From Micromonospora chokoriensis (GTDB taxonomy: Bacteria; Actinomycetota; Actinomycetes; Mycobacteriales; Micromonosporaceae): a stretch of 64,000 nt of DNA. Made by a program: the position numbers and the translations under genes. Under the pieces are notes generated by a model. It made no database searches. It saw only the letters and a list, made by a program, of their open reading frames with translations, and was not told where the DNA came from. The stretch lies in assembly GCF_900091505.1 (NCBI RefSeq), contig NZ_LT607409.1, positions 5,828,001-5,892,000 on the forward strand. The letters run 5' to 3'. Positions 1 to 8,485 of this stretch are shown here, one piece after another. How positions within the stretch are numbered: the first letter of the stretch is position 1; each line of letters starts with the position of its first letter.

Positions 1-1
1 C

Positions 2-628
2 GCGACCGGCTCGGCCCGGCAGCGGGTGTTGTCGTGGGCCACCACGTACGCCTCGGCGCGCGGCGGACTGGCGGCGACGCGCGACGGCCGGGTGGTGCTG
101 ATGCTGCCTGGGCAGGACGCGGGCGGCAGCGCTCGCGCGGTGGCCCGGGACCTGTCCCGGGCGACCGGCCGTCCGGTGACCGCCGGGGCGAGTGGCCCGT
201 CGAACGGGCCGGGGGCGCTGGCCGCCACGTTCCAGGAGGCGGACCGGTGCCTCACCGCGCTGGGCGCGCTGGGCCGCTCCGGTCAGGGTGCGAGCACCGT
301 GGAGCTGGGGTTCGTCGGGTTGCTGCTGGGGACGGTGGGTGACCGGGGCGAGAAGGACGTGACCCAGTTCCTCAGCGCCACCGTCGGGCCGGTGGTCGAC
401 TACGACGCCCGGCGCGGAACGGCTCTGGTGAAGACGCTGGAGGCGTACTTCGGGCTGGGTGGCAGCCTGGCCCGGGCCGCCGAGCAACTGCACGTGCACG
501 TCAACACGGTGACCCAGCGGCTGGAGCGGGTGGGGCAGTTGCTCGGCGCCGACTGGCAACGGCCGGACCGGGCGCTGGAGGTGCAGCTCGCGCTGCGCCT
601 GCACCGGCTGCGCGCCCCGGCCGGCTGA
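2..628 (+). CDS. PucR/CdaR-type transcriptional regulator, C-terminal part (5' truncated by window)
   Basis: The reading frame is open from the first bases of the window, so only the last 208 residues are visible. The final ~70 residues have the PucR C-terminal helix-turn-helix pattern: a helix ending in LEAYF, a glycine-rich turn (GLGGSL), then ARAAEQLHVHVNTVTQRLERV and a closing ALEVQLALRLHRL helix. The part before it resembles the GGDEF-like middle domain of this family (a VLMLPG strand, then the AATFQEADRCL helix). PucR/CdaR proteins are cytoplasmic activators of catabolic or stress operons; the ligand-sensing N-terminus lies outside the window, so the target is unknown. It converges on the TetR gene at 748 with a GC-rich hairpin between them. 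Confidence 0.85.
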   Translation, partial: ATGSARQRVLSWATTYASARGGLAATRDGRVVLMLPGQDAGGSARAVARDLSRATGRPVTAGASGPSNGPGALAATFQEADRCLTALGALGRSGQGASTVELGFVGLLLGTVGDRGEKDVTQFLSATVGPVVDYDARRGTALVKTLEAYFGLGGSLARAAEQLHVHVNTVTQRLERVGQLLGADWQRPDRALEVQLALRLHRLRAPAG

Positions 629-703
629 CCACCCGTGCGGGGGCACGCCGTGCGCAGCGAGGGCGGCCCGGCTGCCGAACCCGGGCCCGGCGCGACGGCC
701 GCA

Positions 704-738
704 CCCGGGCCCGGCGTGGAGAGCCACGCCCGGCCCGG
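704..738. terminator. Hairpin between convergent genes
   Basis: Arms 704-719 (CCCGGGCCCGGCGTGG) and 724-738 pair almost completely around a 4-nt AGAG loop. There is no U-tract on either side, as is usual in actinobacteria. It lies between the ends of the PucR-type gene and the TetR gene and could serve both strands. Confidence 0.5.
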
Positions 739-747
739 TGCGCCGGG

Positions 748-1356
748 TCAGCGGGCGCGGATGCCCTCCAGCACGGCGTCGACGACCCGCTCGGGCAGGG
801 TCTGCTCGTCCAGGTCCGGGTTCCACTGCAGCACCCGCTGGATCAGCATGGGCCCGGTGAGCAGCGCCATCGTCACCTCCACGTCGATGTCGGCGCGGAG
901 CACACCCTCGTCGATGCCGCGTCGCAGCACCTCGCGCATCAGCTGCCGGCGGGGCGAGATGATGTTCTGGTAGAGCTGGAACTGGTCCGCGCTGCGGTTC
1001 ACCGCGGGCACCAGGCAGGGCATGATCTTCGCCGCGCGTGGGTCGACGTTCTTGCCGATCGCGCCGACCAGCAGCACCAGGTCCTCGCGGACGGAGTGCC
1101 CGGCCGGCTTCGCCAGGACGCCCTTGAGTCGCCGCAGCGCGTCGAGCAGCAGGGCGTCCTTGCCGGCCCAGCGGCGGTAGATGGTGGCCTTGCCGACCCC
1201 GGCCCGGGCGGCGATGGCCTCGATCGAGAGCGCCTCGATGGTGCTGCCTTCGGCGAGCAGGTCGAGGGTGGCTTCGATGATCGCCTCGTCGGCGCGGATG
1301 CTCCGCGGTCGCCCGGGCGGCCGCGGAGCATCGGCAGTGGACGTCATGTCCGACAT
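748..1356 (-). CDS. TetR/AcrR family repressor of the adjacent efflux pump
   Basis: 202-residue TetR-family protein. After a short basic leader (PPGRPRS) comes the N-terminal HTH domain at about residues 24-70 (IIEATLDLL, then AIAARAGVGKATIYRRW). The remainder is the helical ligand/dimerisation domain. It lies 11 bp downstream of the MFS exporter on the same strand, so the two are probably co-transcribed from the promoter upstream of the pump. Two copies of a 25-bp inverted repeat at that promoter (2974-2998 and 3022-3046) are the likely binding sites, giving a drug-inducible autoregulated efflux unit. The family and operon are seen in sequence; the inducer is unknown. Confidence 0.9.
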   Translation of the reverse strand: MSDMTSTADAPRPPGRPRSIRADEAIIEATLDLLAEGSTIEALSIEAIAARAGVGKATIYRRWAGKDALLLDALRRLKGVLAKPAGHSVREDLVLLVGAIGKNVDPRAAKIMPCLVPAVNRSADQFQLYQNIISPRRQLMREVLRRGIDEGVLRADIDVEVTMALLTGPMLIQRVLQWNPDLDEQTLPERVVDAVLEGIRAR

Positions 1357-1367
1357 TCTCCCCGAAC

Positions 1368-2936
1368 CTATGCCGTGCCGGCCAACTCGGGCTCGGCGAC
1401 CGGGGCCGCCGGGGCGAGGCTGGTGTCCTCCCGACCGGGCATCCAGCGCAGCACCACGATGATTCCGAGCGCGGCGATGATCCCGGAGAGCCCGGCCGCC
1501 CAGTGCATGGCGGTGACGAAGGCGTCGTTGGCGGCCGAGATCAGCGCCGGCGCCGCCGGGCCGAGCTGACCCGCCGCCGCGTACGCCCCGGAGATCGACT
1601 CGTTGGCCGCGTCGCGGGCACCCGTGGGCAGCCCGGTCAGCGCGTCACCGATGTCGCTGCGGTAGACCGCGGAGAGCACCGAGCCGAGGACCGCGACACC
1701 GAGCGCGCCGGCCACCTGACGGATGGTGTTGCTGACCGCGGACCCGACACCGGCCTTCTCACGCGGCAGCGCCGACATGATCGACTCGGTGGCCGGCGGC
1801 ATGATGTTGGCCATCCCGGCGCCCTGGATGAGGAAGACGAGCAGCACGATCCAGATCGGGGTGGAGGCGCCGATGAAGACGAACGCGGCGAGCGAGATCA
1901 CGGTCAGCGCCAGCCCCACGGTGGCGACGGCCTTGCCGCCGTAGCGGCGGACCATCGCGGCGCTGCGGGGCGCGAAGATCAGCTGGGCGCCGGCGAAGGG
2001 CAGGAAGAGCAGACCGGTCTGCAGCGGGCTGTAACCCCGCACCAGCTGCAGGTAGAACGAGCCGAAGAACATCGAGCCCATCGCGGCGAAGAACACCAGG
2101 CCGACGATGGCGACCGGGGCGGCGAAGCGGGGCACCTTGAACAGTCGGACGTCCAGCGACGGGTGGTCGCTGCGCCGCTCGTGCTGGACGAACCAGGCCA
2201 GCACGGCGATGCCGACGAGGATCGAGCCCCAGGCCACCGGGCGGTCGAAGCCGTGCTCGCCGCCGTCGATGATGCCGTAGGACAGGGCGACCAGACCGAC
2301 CACGGAGAGCAGCACGCCGAGCACGTCGACGCGACCCGGGCGTGGGTCACGCGACTCGGGGACCAGCAGGGCCACCAGGACCACGCCGGCGACGACGACC
2401 GGCACGTTGATCAGGAACACCGAGCCCCACCAGAAGTGCTCCAGCAGCGCGCCGCCGAGGATCGGACCGATGGCCACGGCGAGACCGACGGCGCCGGCCC
2501 AGACGCCGATGGCCCGACCACGCTCACGCGGGTCGAAGACGTTGGAGATGATCGACAGGGTCACCGGCATGATGGCCGCGCCGCCGACGCCCATCAGGGC
2601 GCGGGCCGCGATGAGCTGGCCAGGGCTCTGGGCGTACGCCGAGAGCAACGACGCCAGGCCGAACAGCCCCAGACCGACCATCAGGAAGCGCTTGCGGCCG
2701 GCGCGGTCGCCGAGGACTCCGAAGGTGAACAGCAGCCCGGCGAAGACCAGGGTGTAGGAGTTGATGGCCCACTCCAGCTCACCCTGGCTGGCCCCGAGGC
2801 CGTGCACCGGGTCGGCCAGGGTGCGCAGGGCCACGTTGAGGATCGTGTTGTCGAGGACGACCACGAGGAGGCTGATCACCAGCACCCCCAGGATCGCCCA
2901 CCTCCTCGGGTGGCCCGTGTTGTTGTGCAGCTCCAT
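1368..2936 (-). CDS. MFS drug/proton antiporter, DHA2 (EmrB/QacA) family
   Basis: A 522-residue integral membrane protein with the length and about 14 membrane segments typical of DHA2 exporters. TM1 contains the family motif region LDNTILNVAL; the loop 2-3 motif A reads GDRAGRKR; a motif C-like stretch (VGLAVAIGPILGG) is in TM5. The cytoplasmic tail is short. An in-frame GTG at 2954 would add six residues, but the ATG at 2936 has a GGGGG element upstream and starts at the conserved MELHN, so it is preferred. These pumps export lipophilic drugs or metabolites using the proton gradient. The gene is followed by a TetR gene and preceded by tandem operators, which implies repression relieved by a substrate. 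Confidence 0.9.
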   Translation of the reverse strand: MELHNNTGHPRRWAILGVLVISLLVVVLDNTILNVALRTLADPVHGLGASQGELEWAINSYTLVFAGLLFTFGVLGDRAGRKRFLMVGLGLFGLASLLSAYAQSPGQLIAARALMGVGGAAIMPVTLSIISNVFDPRERGRAIGVWAGAVGLAVAIGPILGGALLEHFWWGSVFLINVPVVVAGVVLVALLVPESRDPRPGRVDVLGVLLSVVGLVALSYGIIDGGEHGFDRPVAWGSILVGIAVLAWFVQHERRSDHPSLDVRLFKVPRFAAPVAIVGLVFFAAMGSMFFGSFYLQLVRGYSPLQTGLLFLPFAGAQLIFAPRSAAMVRRYGGKAVATVGLALTVISLAAFVFIGASTPIWIVLLVFLIQGAGMANIMPPATESIMSALPREKAGVGSAVSNTIRQVAGALGVAVLGSVLSAVYRSDIGDALTGLPTGARDAANESISGAYAAAGQLGPAAPALISAANDAFVTAMHWAAGLSGIIAALGIIVVLRWMPGREDTSLAPAAPVAEPELAGTA

Positions 2937-2973
2937 GCCTGGTTTTCCCCCCACGCTTCACCCGCGGCGCAAT

Positions 2974-2998
2974 ACGATACGGGTCAGACTCGTAACGT
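2974..2998. promoter_or_regulatory. TetR-type operator, copy 1 (imperfect)
   Basis: ACGATACGG, 7-nt spacer, TCGTAACGT. The left arm is identical to copy 2 and the right arm differs from CCGTATCGT at two positions. It lies about 40 bp before the MFS start, where a repressor would block transcription. Confidence 0.75.
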
Positions 2999-3018
2999 GG
3001 GTCAGCGTACGACCCCCA

Positions 3019-3720
3019 TTAACGATACGGCACCGATCCGTATCGTATGTGGTGGGCATCACGCCCCGCAGGCACGTCCCGACAGGCGGCAACCGCGTCC
3101 GGCAGTGAGCCCAGGTGCGCCGTCGGTCGGGTGAGCGGCTCGATCCAGCCCGGCCCCGCGCCGTACACCCGCAGGCGGGGGAAGTCCCGGGCGAAGCGCA
3201 CCAGCCGGTACGCGCGGCCGGTGACCGGCGTCTGCGACCAGAGCACGACGGTGTGCGGGCGCGCGCGGTGCACCGCACTGGCCAGCGCCGACCAGGGCAA
3301 CATCGGGCCCAGATTCAGACAGCCGCGGCCCTGTTCCCGCAGCGCGGCCGCCAGCGCCAGCAGACCGAGAGTGTGGGCCTCCCTCTCGACGCCGGCCAGG
3401 AGCACACCGCCGGCGGGCAGTGGGCGGCCCGGCTCCCGTCGGTACACGTCGAACGCGACCCGGACACCCTCACTGAGGGCGTGCTCGACGACGACCTCCG
3501 CGGGGGTCCGCCCCGGCAGCCGGGCCAGCAACGGACGGCAGACCTGCTCCCAGAGCGCCGGCACCCCCCACGCCTGCGCCAATTCCAGCACCAGCGTGGC
3601 GACGCCGTGACCGTCCAGGTCCTCGGCCGCCGATCGGACCTGCTTGTGCGCGATCTCCACAGCCTCGGCCGGCATCGGATCGGTCAGCACCAGACGTACC
3701 CCCGGGTAGATGGTTTCCAC
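3019..3720 (-). CDS. Orphan B12-binding-domain protein related to CarH/MerR C-terminal regions, without HTH
   Basis: 233 residues. The N-terminal ~110 residues look like the helical bundle of MerR/CarH-type cobalamin sensors, including the conserved EH pair (VVVEHALSEG). The C-terminal half resembles the B12-binding Rossmann-like domain, with VEREAHTLGL matching the ExHxxG lower-ligand His motif and VVLWSQ as a core strand. No DNA-binding domain precedes it. At the position where CarH has the Trp of its W-x9-EH motif there is a proline. It may be a cobalamin- or light-responsive partner protein or a degenerate sensor. It is co-directional with the efflux operon, and its stop codon falls inside that operon's operator. 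Function is not known. Confidence 0.6.
   Translation of the reverse strand: METIYPGVRLVLTDPMPAEAVEIAHKQVRSAAEDLDGHGVATLVLELAQAWGVPALWEQVCRPLLARLPGRTPAEVVVEHALSEGVRVAFDVYRREPGRPLPAGGVLLAGVEREAHTLGLLALAAALREQGRGCLNLGPMLPWSALASAVHRARPHTVVLWSQTPVTGRAYRLVRFARDFPRLRVYGAGPGWIEPLTRPTAHLGSLPDAVAACRDVPAGRDAHHIRYGSVPYR
3022..3046. promoter_or_regulatory. TetR-type operator, copy 2 (perfect)
   Basis: ACGATACGG, 7-nt spacer (CACCGAT), CCGTATCGT: perfect 9-bp arms, 48 bp from copy 1. It is embedded in the last codons of the upstream B12-binding-type gene, whose stop codon is at 3019-3021. The efflux operon's control region therefore overlaps that coding sequence. Confidence 0.75.
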
Positions 3721-3875
3721 CCGGGGTTCGCTGAAACTACGCGCGGTGGATGCGCCGGCGCGGATTTAACCGCCGGCGGGCGGCGGACGTGCGGTGGCTT
3801 CACTCCCGCACGTCAGCGGCTTGACCCGGTCTCCTAGGTTGATGATCCACACAGCCCAGCGGAAGGTCCCACCCC

Positions 3876-4733
3876 ATGCCCGTCGGCTTCACCATGGCGA
3901 TCGTCCTCGCCGTCGCCCTGGCGGTCAGCGCCATCCTGGCCCTGGTCGCCCCCGCGCGGCCGTTGAAGCGGATGGCCGCCCTCGCGGCGCTCGTCTTCCT
4001 CGCCCTCACCCTGCTGGTCGGCGTCACCGCCAGCGCCCACTCGGTGCCCATCCGGTCGGTCGGCATCGTCACCAGCTTCGGCAAGCCCACCGGCGAGGTG
4101 ACCGGCTCGGGGCTGAAGTGGGTGGCGCCGTGGCAGAAGGTCGGCGAGTGGGACGCCGGCCGACAGAAGTACGACCACATCGGCGGCGACAACTGCGTAC
4201 GGGTCCGCACCGGCACGCTCGCCGACGCGTGCGTCGAGGTGCTGGTCGAGTGGCAGGTCAAGCCGGAGAACGCGCCGAAGCAGTTCATGGACTACAAGGG
4301 AGACTTCGACAGCTTCCGGGGGCAGCGGGTGGGTGTGCAGCTCGACAGCGCGGTCAACGACGCGTTCGCCGCGTACAACCCGTTGGAGAAGATCGACGCC
4401 CGGACCGGTGACCTGAACGTCGACCTGAAGCCCTTCGCGGCGAACATCAAGACCAGCGCGGAGACCCGCCTCGCCACCGACGTGGACATCCTCTCGGTGA
4501 CCATCACCCGGGTGAACCACGACGACAAGACCGAGGGCAACATCAAGGCGTTCCAGGACAAGCTGGCCCAGACCCGCAACCTGGAGCAGGATCGCAAGAA
4601 CGCCGAGATCTCCAAGCAGATCACCGAGACCAATGCCACTGTCGACAAGGTGACCCGATGTCTGGAGATCGCGGAGAAGAACGGCGCCAACCCGGGCCTC
4701 TGCATCAACCCGGGCATCGTCACCGGCAAGTGA
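3876..4733 (+). CDS. SPFH/band-7 (prohibitin-like) membrane protein
   Basis: 285 residues. Two N-terminal hydrophobic segments (about residues 5-25 and 34-52) are followed by a band-7 domain (from IRSVGIVTSFGKPTGEV to about residue 210) and a charged, probably coiled-coil helix (FQDKLAQTRNLEQDRKNAEI). Two cysteines near the C-terminus (CLEIAEK, LCINPG) may pair. SPFH proteins assemble into membrane rings that organise microdomains or protect proteases; the specific role here is unknown. The start is the ATG after a GGAAGG element. It stands alone on the + strand, with the VOC gene 23 bp downstream, possibly in one transcript. Confidence 0.8.
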   Translation: MPVGFTMAIVLAVALAVSAILALVAPARPLKRMAALAALVFLALTLLVGVTASAHSVPIRSVGIVTSFGKPTGEVTGSGLKWVAPWQKVGEWDAGRQKYDHIGGDNCVRVRTGTLADACVEVLVEWQVKPENAPKQFMDYKGDFDSFRGQRVGVQLDSAVNDAFAAYNPLEKIDARTGDLNVDLKPFAANIKTSAETRLATDVDILSVTITRVNHDDKTEGNIKAFQDKLAQTRNLEQDRKNAEISKQITETNATVDKVTRCLEIAEKNGANPGLCINPGIVTGK

Positions 4734-4756
4734 CGGCCACCCGAGAGGAGACCATC

Positions 4757-5233
4757 ATGACCGACGCCGGCGTGCGAGGCCCGCAGCCTCGGCGAGGGAC
4801 GATCCACCGGATGGACAACGTCGCCATCGTCGTCGACGACCTCGCCGCCGCCGTGGCGTTCTTCGTCGAACTCGGACTTGAACTGGAAGGCGAGGCGACA
4901 GTCGAGGGCAGCGCGGTGGATCGCCTCGTCGGCCTTGCGGGAGTCCGCTCGGACATCGCGATGATGCGCACCCCGGACGGCCACGGACGGGTCGAGCTGA
5001 CCAGGTACCAGACACCGCCCAGCCGGGAGGGTGACCCGCGCGCGCCGACGAACACGCTGGGTGCCCATCGCATCATGTTCGCCGTCGACGACATGGACGA
5101 CATCCTCGACCGTCTGCGCCCGCACGGAGCCGAACTCATCGGCGAGCTGGTGCAGTACGAGAACAGCTACCCGCTCTGCTACCTGCGCGGCCCCGCCGGC
5201 ATCGCCATCGCACTGGCCGAGCAGACCAGCTAA
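4757..5233 (+). CDS. VOC superfamily (glyoxalase/dioxygenase-like) protein
   Basis: 158 residues, starting at ATG 4757 after a GAGAGGAG ribosome site. It has the paired beta-alpha-beta-beta-beta modules of the VOC fold: MDNVAIVVDDLAAAVAFF opens the first and HRIMFAVDDMDDIL the second. Candidate metal ligands are E (RVELTRY), H (GAHRIMF) and E (IALAEQ). The first ligand, usually His in LHHVGI-type starts, is Asp here, so metal binding may be altered. Enzymatic activity cannot be assigned from sequence alone. It lies downstream of the SPFH gene and ends at a shared terminator facing the GNAT gene. Confidence 0.8.
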   Translation: MTDAGVRGPQPRRGTIHRMDNVAIVVDDLAAAVAFFVELGLELEGEATVEGSAVDRLVGLAGVRSDIAMMRTPDGHGRVELTRYQTPPSREGDPRAPTNTLGAHRIMFAVDDMDDILDRLRPHGAELIGELVQYENSYPLCYLRGPAGIAIALAEQTS

Positions 5234-5245
5234 CGCCGGGGGATC

Positions 5246-5288
5246 GCGACTGGACGCCGCAGCCGGGCCGGCTACGGCGTCCAGTCGC
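5246..5288. terminator. Bidirectional hairpin terminator
   Basis: Perfect 14-bp arms at 5246-5259 (GCGACTGGACGCCG) and 5275-5288 with a 15-nt loop. The right arm overlaps the last codons of the GNAT gene, so the same stem ends both the VOC (+) and GNAT (-) transcripts. Confidence 0.7.
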
Positions 5289-5811
5289 GCCGGAGCAGTC
5301 CGTAGATCACCATGTCCGCGAAACCGTCGCCGTCGTACTCGCGCTCCCGCAGGGTGCCTTCGTGCGTGAAGCCGCACGCCTCCGCGGTCCGCCGCATGGC
5401 CGTGTTGCTGGCCAGCGTCTCCAACTCCAGACGGCGCAGGTTGCGGTTTCGGAAGCCGTACCGGCAGAGCAACCGGATCACCTCGGTCCCGTAACCCTGG
5501 CCACGTGCCTCGGGTAGCAGCGAGATGCCGAGGTGGGCGTACTGGTTGAACGCACTGATCCCCCACAGCACGCTGCCGCCGAGGAACGTGCCGTCGGCCA
5601 CGGTTTCGGCCACCAGCGACACAGTGGCCTGGCCGTCGGGCGGGTCGGCGACCTTCTTCTCCAGCCGGGCCCGGATCTGCCCGACGTGCAGCGGCAGGAA
5701 CGGCTCGCCGTCGGTGACCAGGTGCAACTCGGGATCCCCGTACAGACGGAACATGTTCGGCGCGTCGTCGGGAGTGGGCGGGCGCAGTCGGACCCGCTCG
5801 GTGGCGAACAT
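5272..5811 (-). CDS. GNAT acetyltransferase, RimJ/RimL type
   Basis: 179 residues with the GNAT layout: N-terminal TERVRLRPPTPDDAPNMF, a central strand ending in AHLGISLLPEARGQGYGTEVIRLL (the acetyl-CoA pyrophosphate loop is RGQGYG), then RNLRRLELETLASNTAMRR and the C-terminal CGFTHEGTLREREYDG. This is typical of acetyltransferases acting on protein N-termini or small amines; the substrate is unknown. A TAGCGT hexamer sits 6 nt before the ATG with no ribosome site between, which suggests a leaderless transcript. Confidence 0.85.
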   Translation of the reverse strand: MFATERVRLRPPTPDDAPNMFRLYGDPELHLVTDGEPFLPLHVGQIRARLEKKVADPPDGQATVSLVAETVADGTFLGGSVLWGISAFNQYAHLGISLLPEARGQGYGTEVIRLLCRYGFRNRNLRRLELETLASNTAMRRTAEACGFTHEGTLREREYDGDGFADMVIYGLLRRDWTP

Positions 5812-5817
5812 GCCGCG

Positions 5818-5823
5818 ACGCTA
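5818..5823 (-). promoter_or_regulatory. -10 element of a leaderless promoter (TAGCGT)
   Basis: On the minus strand TAGCGT-N6-ATG places the expected transcription start at the first base of the GNAT start codon. Confidence 0.55.
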
Positions 5824-5865
5824 ACAGCCACCACGCAGGCCCACGACCCGGTTTCGGCCGGACGC

Positions 5866-6978
5866 TCAGTCCAGTGTGACCACCCAGCGAGCGCCCTCGC
5901 CCCGCGCCAGCCGATCGAACGCCGTGGGTGCCTCGTCCAGCGGAATCGTGCCGCTGACCAGCACACCCAGATCCAGCGCGCCGTCGGCGAGGGCGGCGGC
6001 CAGCACCGGCACCTCCCGGTCCGGGTCGGACGAGCCGTAGACCGAGGAGCGCAGGGTACGGGCGGAGTGGAAGATGTCCAGCGCGCCGAGGCTGACCATG
6101 TCGTCCTTGGCGCCCATGCCGACCACCGTCACCGCTCCCCCGCGCCGGGTGAGCCGCCAGGCGGCGCGGATGGTGGCGGCCCGGCCGACGCACTCGAACG
6201 CGTGGTCGACGCCCCGGCCTTCGGTGCGGGCACGGATCTCCTTGGAGAGCCGGTCGTCGGAGAGCAGGAAGTCGGTCGCCCCGGCGGCGAGCGCGAGGTC
6301 GCGCTTGGCCTCGGCGACGTCGACGGCGAGGATCGTCGTGGCACCGGCCCGGCGGGCGGCGGCCAGGACGGCGAGGCCCACCCCGCCGAGCCCGACCACT
6401 GCCACGCTCTCACCAGGTGCCACCCGGGCCGTGTTGCCGACCGCGCCGACGCCCGTGAGCACCGCACAGCCGAGCAGGGCGGCCTGCTCGGGCGGCAGCC
6501 CGGCCGGGATCGGGATGACGGCGCGTTCGGGCACCACCACCGCCTCGGCGAGCGCGCCGAGGCCGAGGGTCAGGTGCAGCGGTACGCCGTCGTCGGTCTC
6601 GCCGCGGGGCACGGTCGGGGCCGTGGTGGCGGCGCAGAGCCACGGCTCGTCACGACGGCACCACCAGCAGGCCCGGCAGGCCGGCGCCCAGTTGAGGACC
6701 ACCGGGGTGCCGACGGCCAGATCCACGCCCGGCCCGGTCGCGGCCACCACTCCGGTCGCCTCGTGCCCGAGCACCAGCGGGAATCGCGCGGCGAGGGTGC
6801 CGTTGGCCATCGACAGGTCGGAGTGGCAGACCCCGGCGGCGGTGATCGTCACCCGGACCTCGCCGGGGCCGGGAGCGGGCAGGCGTACCCGCTCGATCCG
6901 CAGCTCGGCGTCGGACCCGCGCGCGACCAGCGCGCGGACGGTGACCGGCGCGGCCGGGGTCGTCTCCGCGCCGCTCAT
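5866..6978 (-). CDS. Zinc-dependent medium-chain alcohol dehydrogenase
   Basis: 370 residues. Catalytic-zinc ligands are Cys in AGVCHSDLS (near residue 50) and His in GHEATG; the structural-zinc loop is ACRACWWCRRDEPWLC; the NAD(P)-binding motif is VGLGGVGLAVLAAARRAG. It resembles the class-III-like and aryl/mycothiol-type MDR dehydrogenases. It oxidises an alcohol to an aldehyde using NAD. It overlaps the upstream aldehyde dehydrogenase gene by 4 bp (ATGA), so the two are translationally coupled and probably act in sequence. The operon is preceded by a TetR operator. Substrate not determinable. Confidence 0.88.
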   Translation of the reverse strand: MSGAETTPAAPVTVRALVARGSDAELRIERVRLPAPGPGEVRVTITAAGVCHSDLSMANGTLAARFPLVLGHEATGVVAATGPGVDLAVGTPVVLNWAPACRACWWCRRDEPWLCAATTAPTVPRGETDDGVPLHLTLGLGALAEAVVVPERAVIPIPAGLPPEQAALLGCAVLTGVGAVGNTARVAPGESVAVVGLGGVGLAVLAAARRAGATTILAVDVAEAKRDLALAAGATDFLLSDDRLSKEIRARTEGRGVDHAFECVGRAATIRAAWRLTRRGGAVTVVGMGAKDDMVSLGALDIFHSARTLRSSVYGSSDPDREVPVLAAALADGALDLGVLVSGTIPLDEAPTAFDRLARGEGARWVVTLD

Positions 6979-8429
6979 CGCTGGATCGCCTTCAGCTCGC
7001 AGAACTCGGCGAGCCCGTGCACGCCCAACTCCCGGCCGAGCCCGGACTGCTTGTAGCCACCGAACGGGGCGAGCGGGTTGAACGGCGCGCCGTTGATGTC
7101 CACCGCCCCGGTGCGCAGCCGACGGGCCACCGCGAGCGCCGCGTCGGGGTCGGCGGACCAGACCGCGCCGGCCAGCCCGTACCGGGAGTTGTTGGCGATG
7201 GCGACCGCCTCGTCGGTGTCGGTGAACGGGATGACGGCGAGCACCGGGCCGAAGACCTCCTCCTGGGCGAGCGCGCTGTCGGGGTGCACGTCGGCGAAGA
7301 CGGTCGGCGCGACGAAGTGCCCCTGCGGCGGCACCGGGGCGTCCGGGCCACCGACGACCAGCCGTGCCCCGTCGGCCAGGGCCCGATCGATGTGGCCCCG
7401 CACCCGGTCCGCCTGGGCGGCGCAGACCAGCGGGCCGAGGCGGGTGGCCGGGTCGAACGGGTCACCGAGCCGGTAGCCGGCGACCGCCGTGGCGACCAGG
7501 TCGAGCGCCTCGTCGTACCGGTCGCGGTGCACCAGCATGCGGGTCCACGCGGTGCAGGTCTGTCCGGAGTTGAGCAGGGCGTTGCCGACACCCACCTTGA
7601 CCGCGGCGCCCAGGTCGGCGTCGGGAAGGATCACGTTGGCGGACTTGCCGCCCAACTCCAGGGCGACCCGGGCGATCCGGTCGGCGGCGAGGCGCATGAT
7701 CCGGGCGCCGGTGGCGGTGGAGCCGGTGAACGACACCAGGTCGACGTCGGGATGCCCGGCCAGCGCCTCACCGACCACCGCCCCGACGCCGGTGACCAGG
7801 TTGAGCACGCCCGGCGGCAACCCGGCCTCGGTGACCGCGTCGAAGAGCAGGTACGCGGTCAGCGGGGTCAACTCGCTGGGCTTCAGCACCACTGTGCAGC
7901 CGGCGGCCAGGGCGGGGGCCAGTTTCGCCATCACCTGGTGCAGGGGGTAGTTCCACGGGGTGATCGCGCCGACCACGCCGATCGGCTCGCGGACGACGAA
8001 AGAGTTGCCGATGCTCTCCTCGACCGGCGCGCGGGCGGCGAGCGCGACGTGGTCGCGCAGGACGGTCAGCGGCAACCCGACCTGCACCCGGGTGGCGAGC
8101 TTGAGCGGTGCGCCCAGCTCCACGGCGATGGTGCGGGCCAGGTCGTCGGCGCGCGAGGCGAGCGCGGCGTGCAGCCGGTCCAGGTGTGCGGAACGCTCGG
8201 CGGGGGCGGTCGCCGACCACCTGGGGAACGCGGCGCGGGCTGCGGCCACGGCCGCGTCCACGTCGGCCGGGGAGCCGGCCGGCACCTGACCGATCAGCTC
8301 ACCGGTGCTCGGGTTCTCCACGTCGATCAGCTCGACGTCGGCGGGGGACGTCCAGTCGCCGCCGAGGTGCAGGTGGCGCCGGAGGCGCAGGGCGTCGGGC
8401 AGCGGCGACGGCGGGGCGGCGAGGTCCAT
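6975..8429 (-). CDS. NAD(P)-dependent aldehyde dehydrogenase
   Basis: 484 residues, full length for the ALDH superfamily. Visible motifs are the substrate/NAD region ITPWNYPLHQV, the cofactor loop SFTGSTATG, the catalytic glutamate in LELGGKSANV (near residue 260) and the nucleophilic cysteine in NSGQTCTAW (near residue 295). The closing EEVFGPVLAVIPF and FGGYKQSGLGRE regions are also intact. The start has an AAGGGA ribosome site. It is the first gene of a two-gene operon with the alcohol dehydrogenase, consistent with alcohol to aldehyde to acid oxidation. A palindrome at 8486-8504, shared with the acyl-CoA dehydrogenase promoter, predicts control by the TetR regulator at 8510. Confidence 0.92.
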   Translation of the reverse strand: MDLAAPPSPLPDALRLRRHLHLGGDWTSPADVELIDVENPSTGELIGQVPAGSPADVDAAVAAARAAFPRWSATAPAERSAHLDRLHAALASRADDLARTIAVELGAPLKLATRVQVGLPLTVLRDHVALAARAPVEESIGNSFVVREPIGVVGAITPWNYPLHQVMAKLAPALAAGCTVVLKPSELTPLTAYLLFDAVTEAGLPPGVLNLVTGVGAVVGEALAGHPDVDLVSFTGSTATGARIMRLAADRIARVALELGGKSANVILPDADLGAAVKVGVGNALLNSGQTCTAWTRMLVHRDRYDEALDLVATAVAGYRLGDPFDPATRLGPLVCAAQADRVRGHIDRALADGARLVVGGPDAPVPPQGHFVAPTVFADVHPDSALAQEEVFGPVLAVIPFTDTDEAVAIANNSRYGLAGAVWSADPDAALAVARRLRTGAVDINGAPFNPLAPFGGYKQSGLGRELGVHGLAEFCELKAIQR

Positions 8430-8485
8430 GTCGTCCCTTCGGGGGTGGGCGACCGGCGATGGCGACGGGGTCGCGGCGGGCGATG

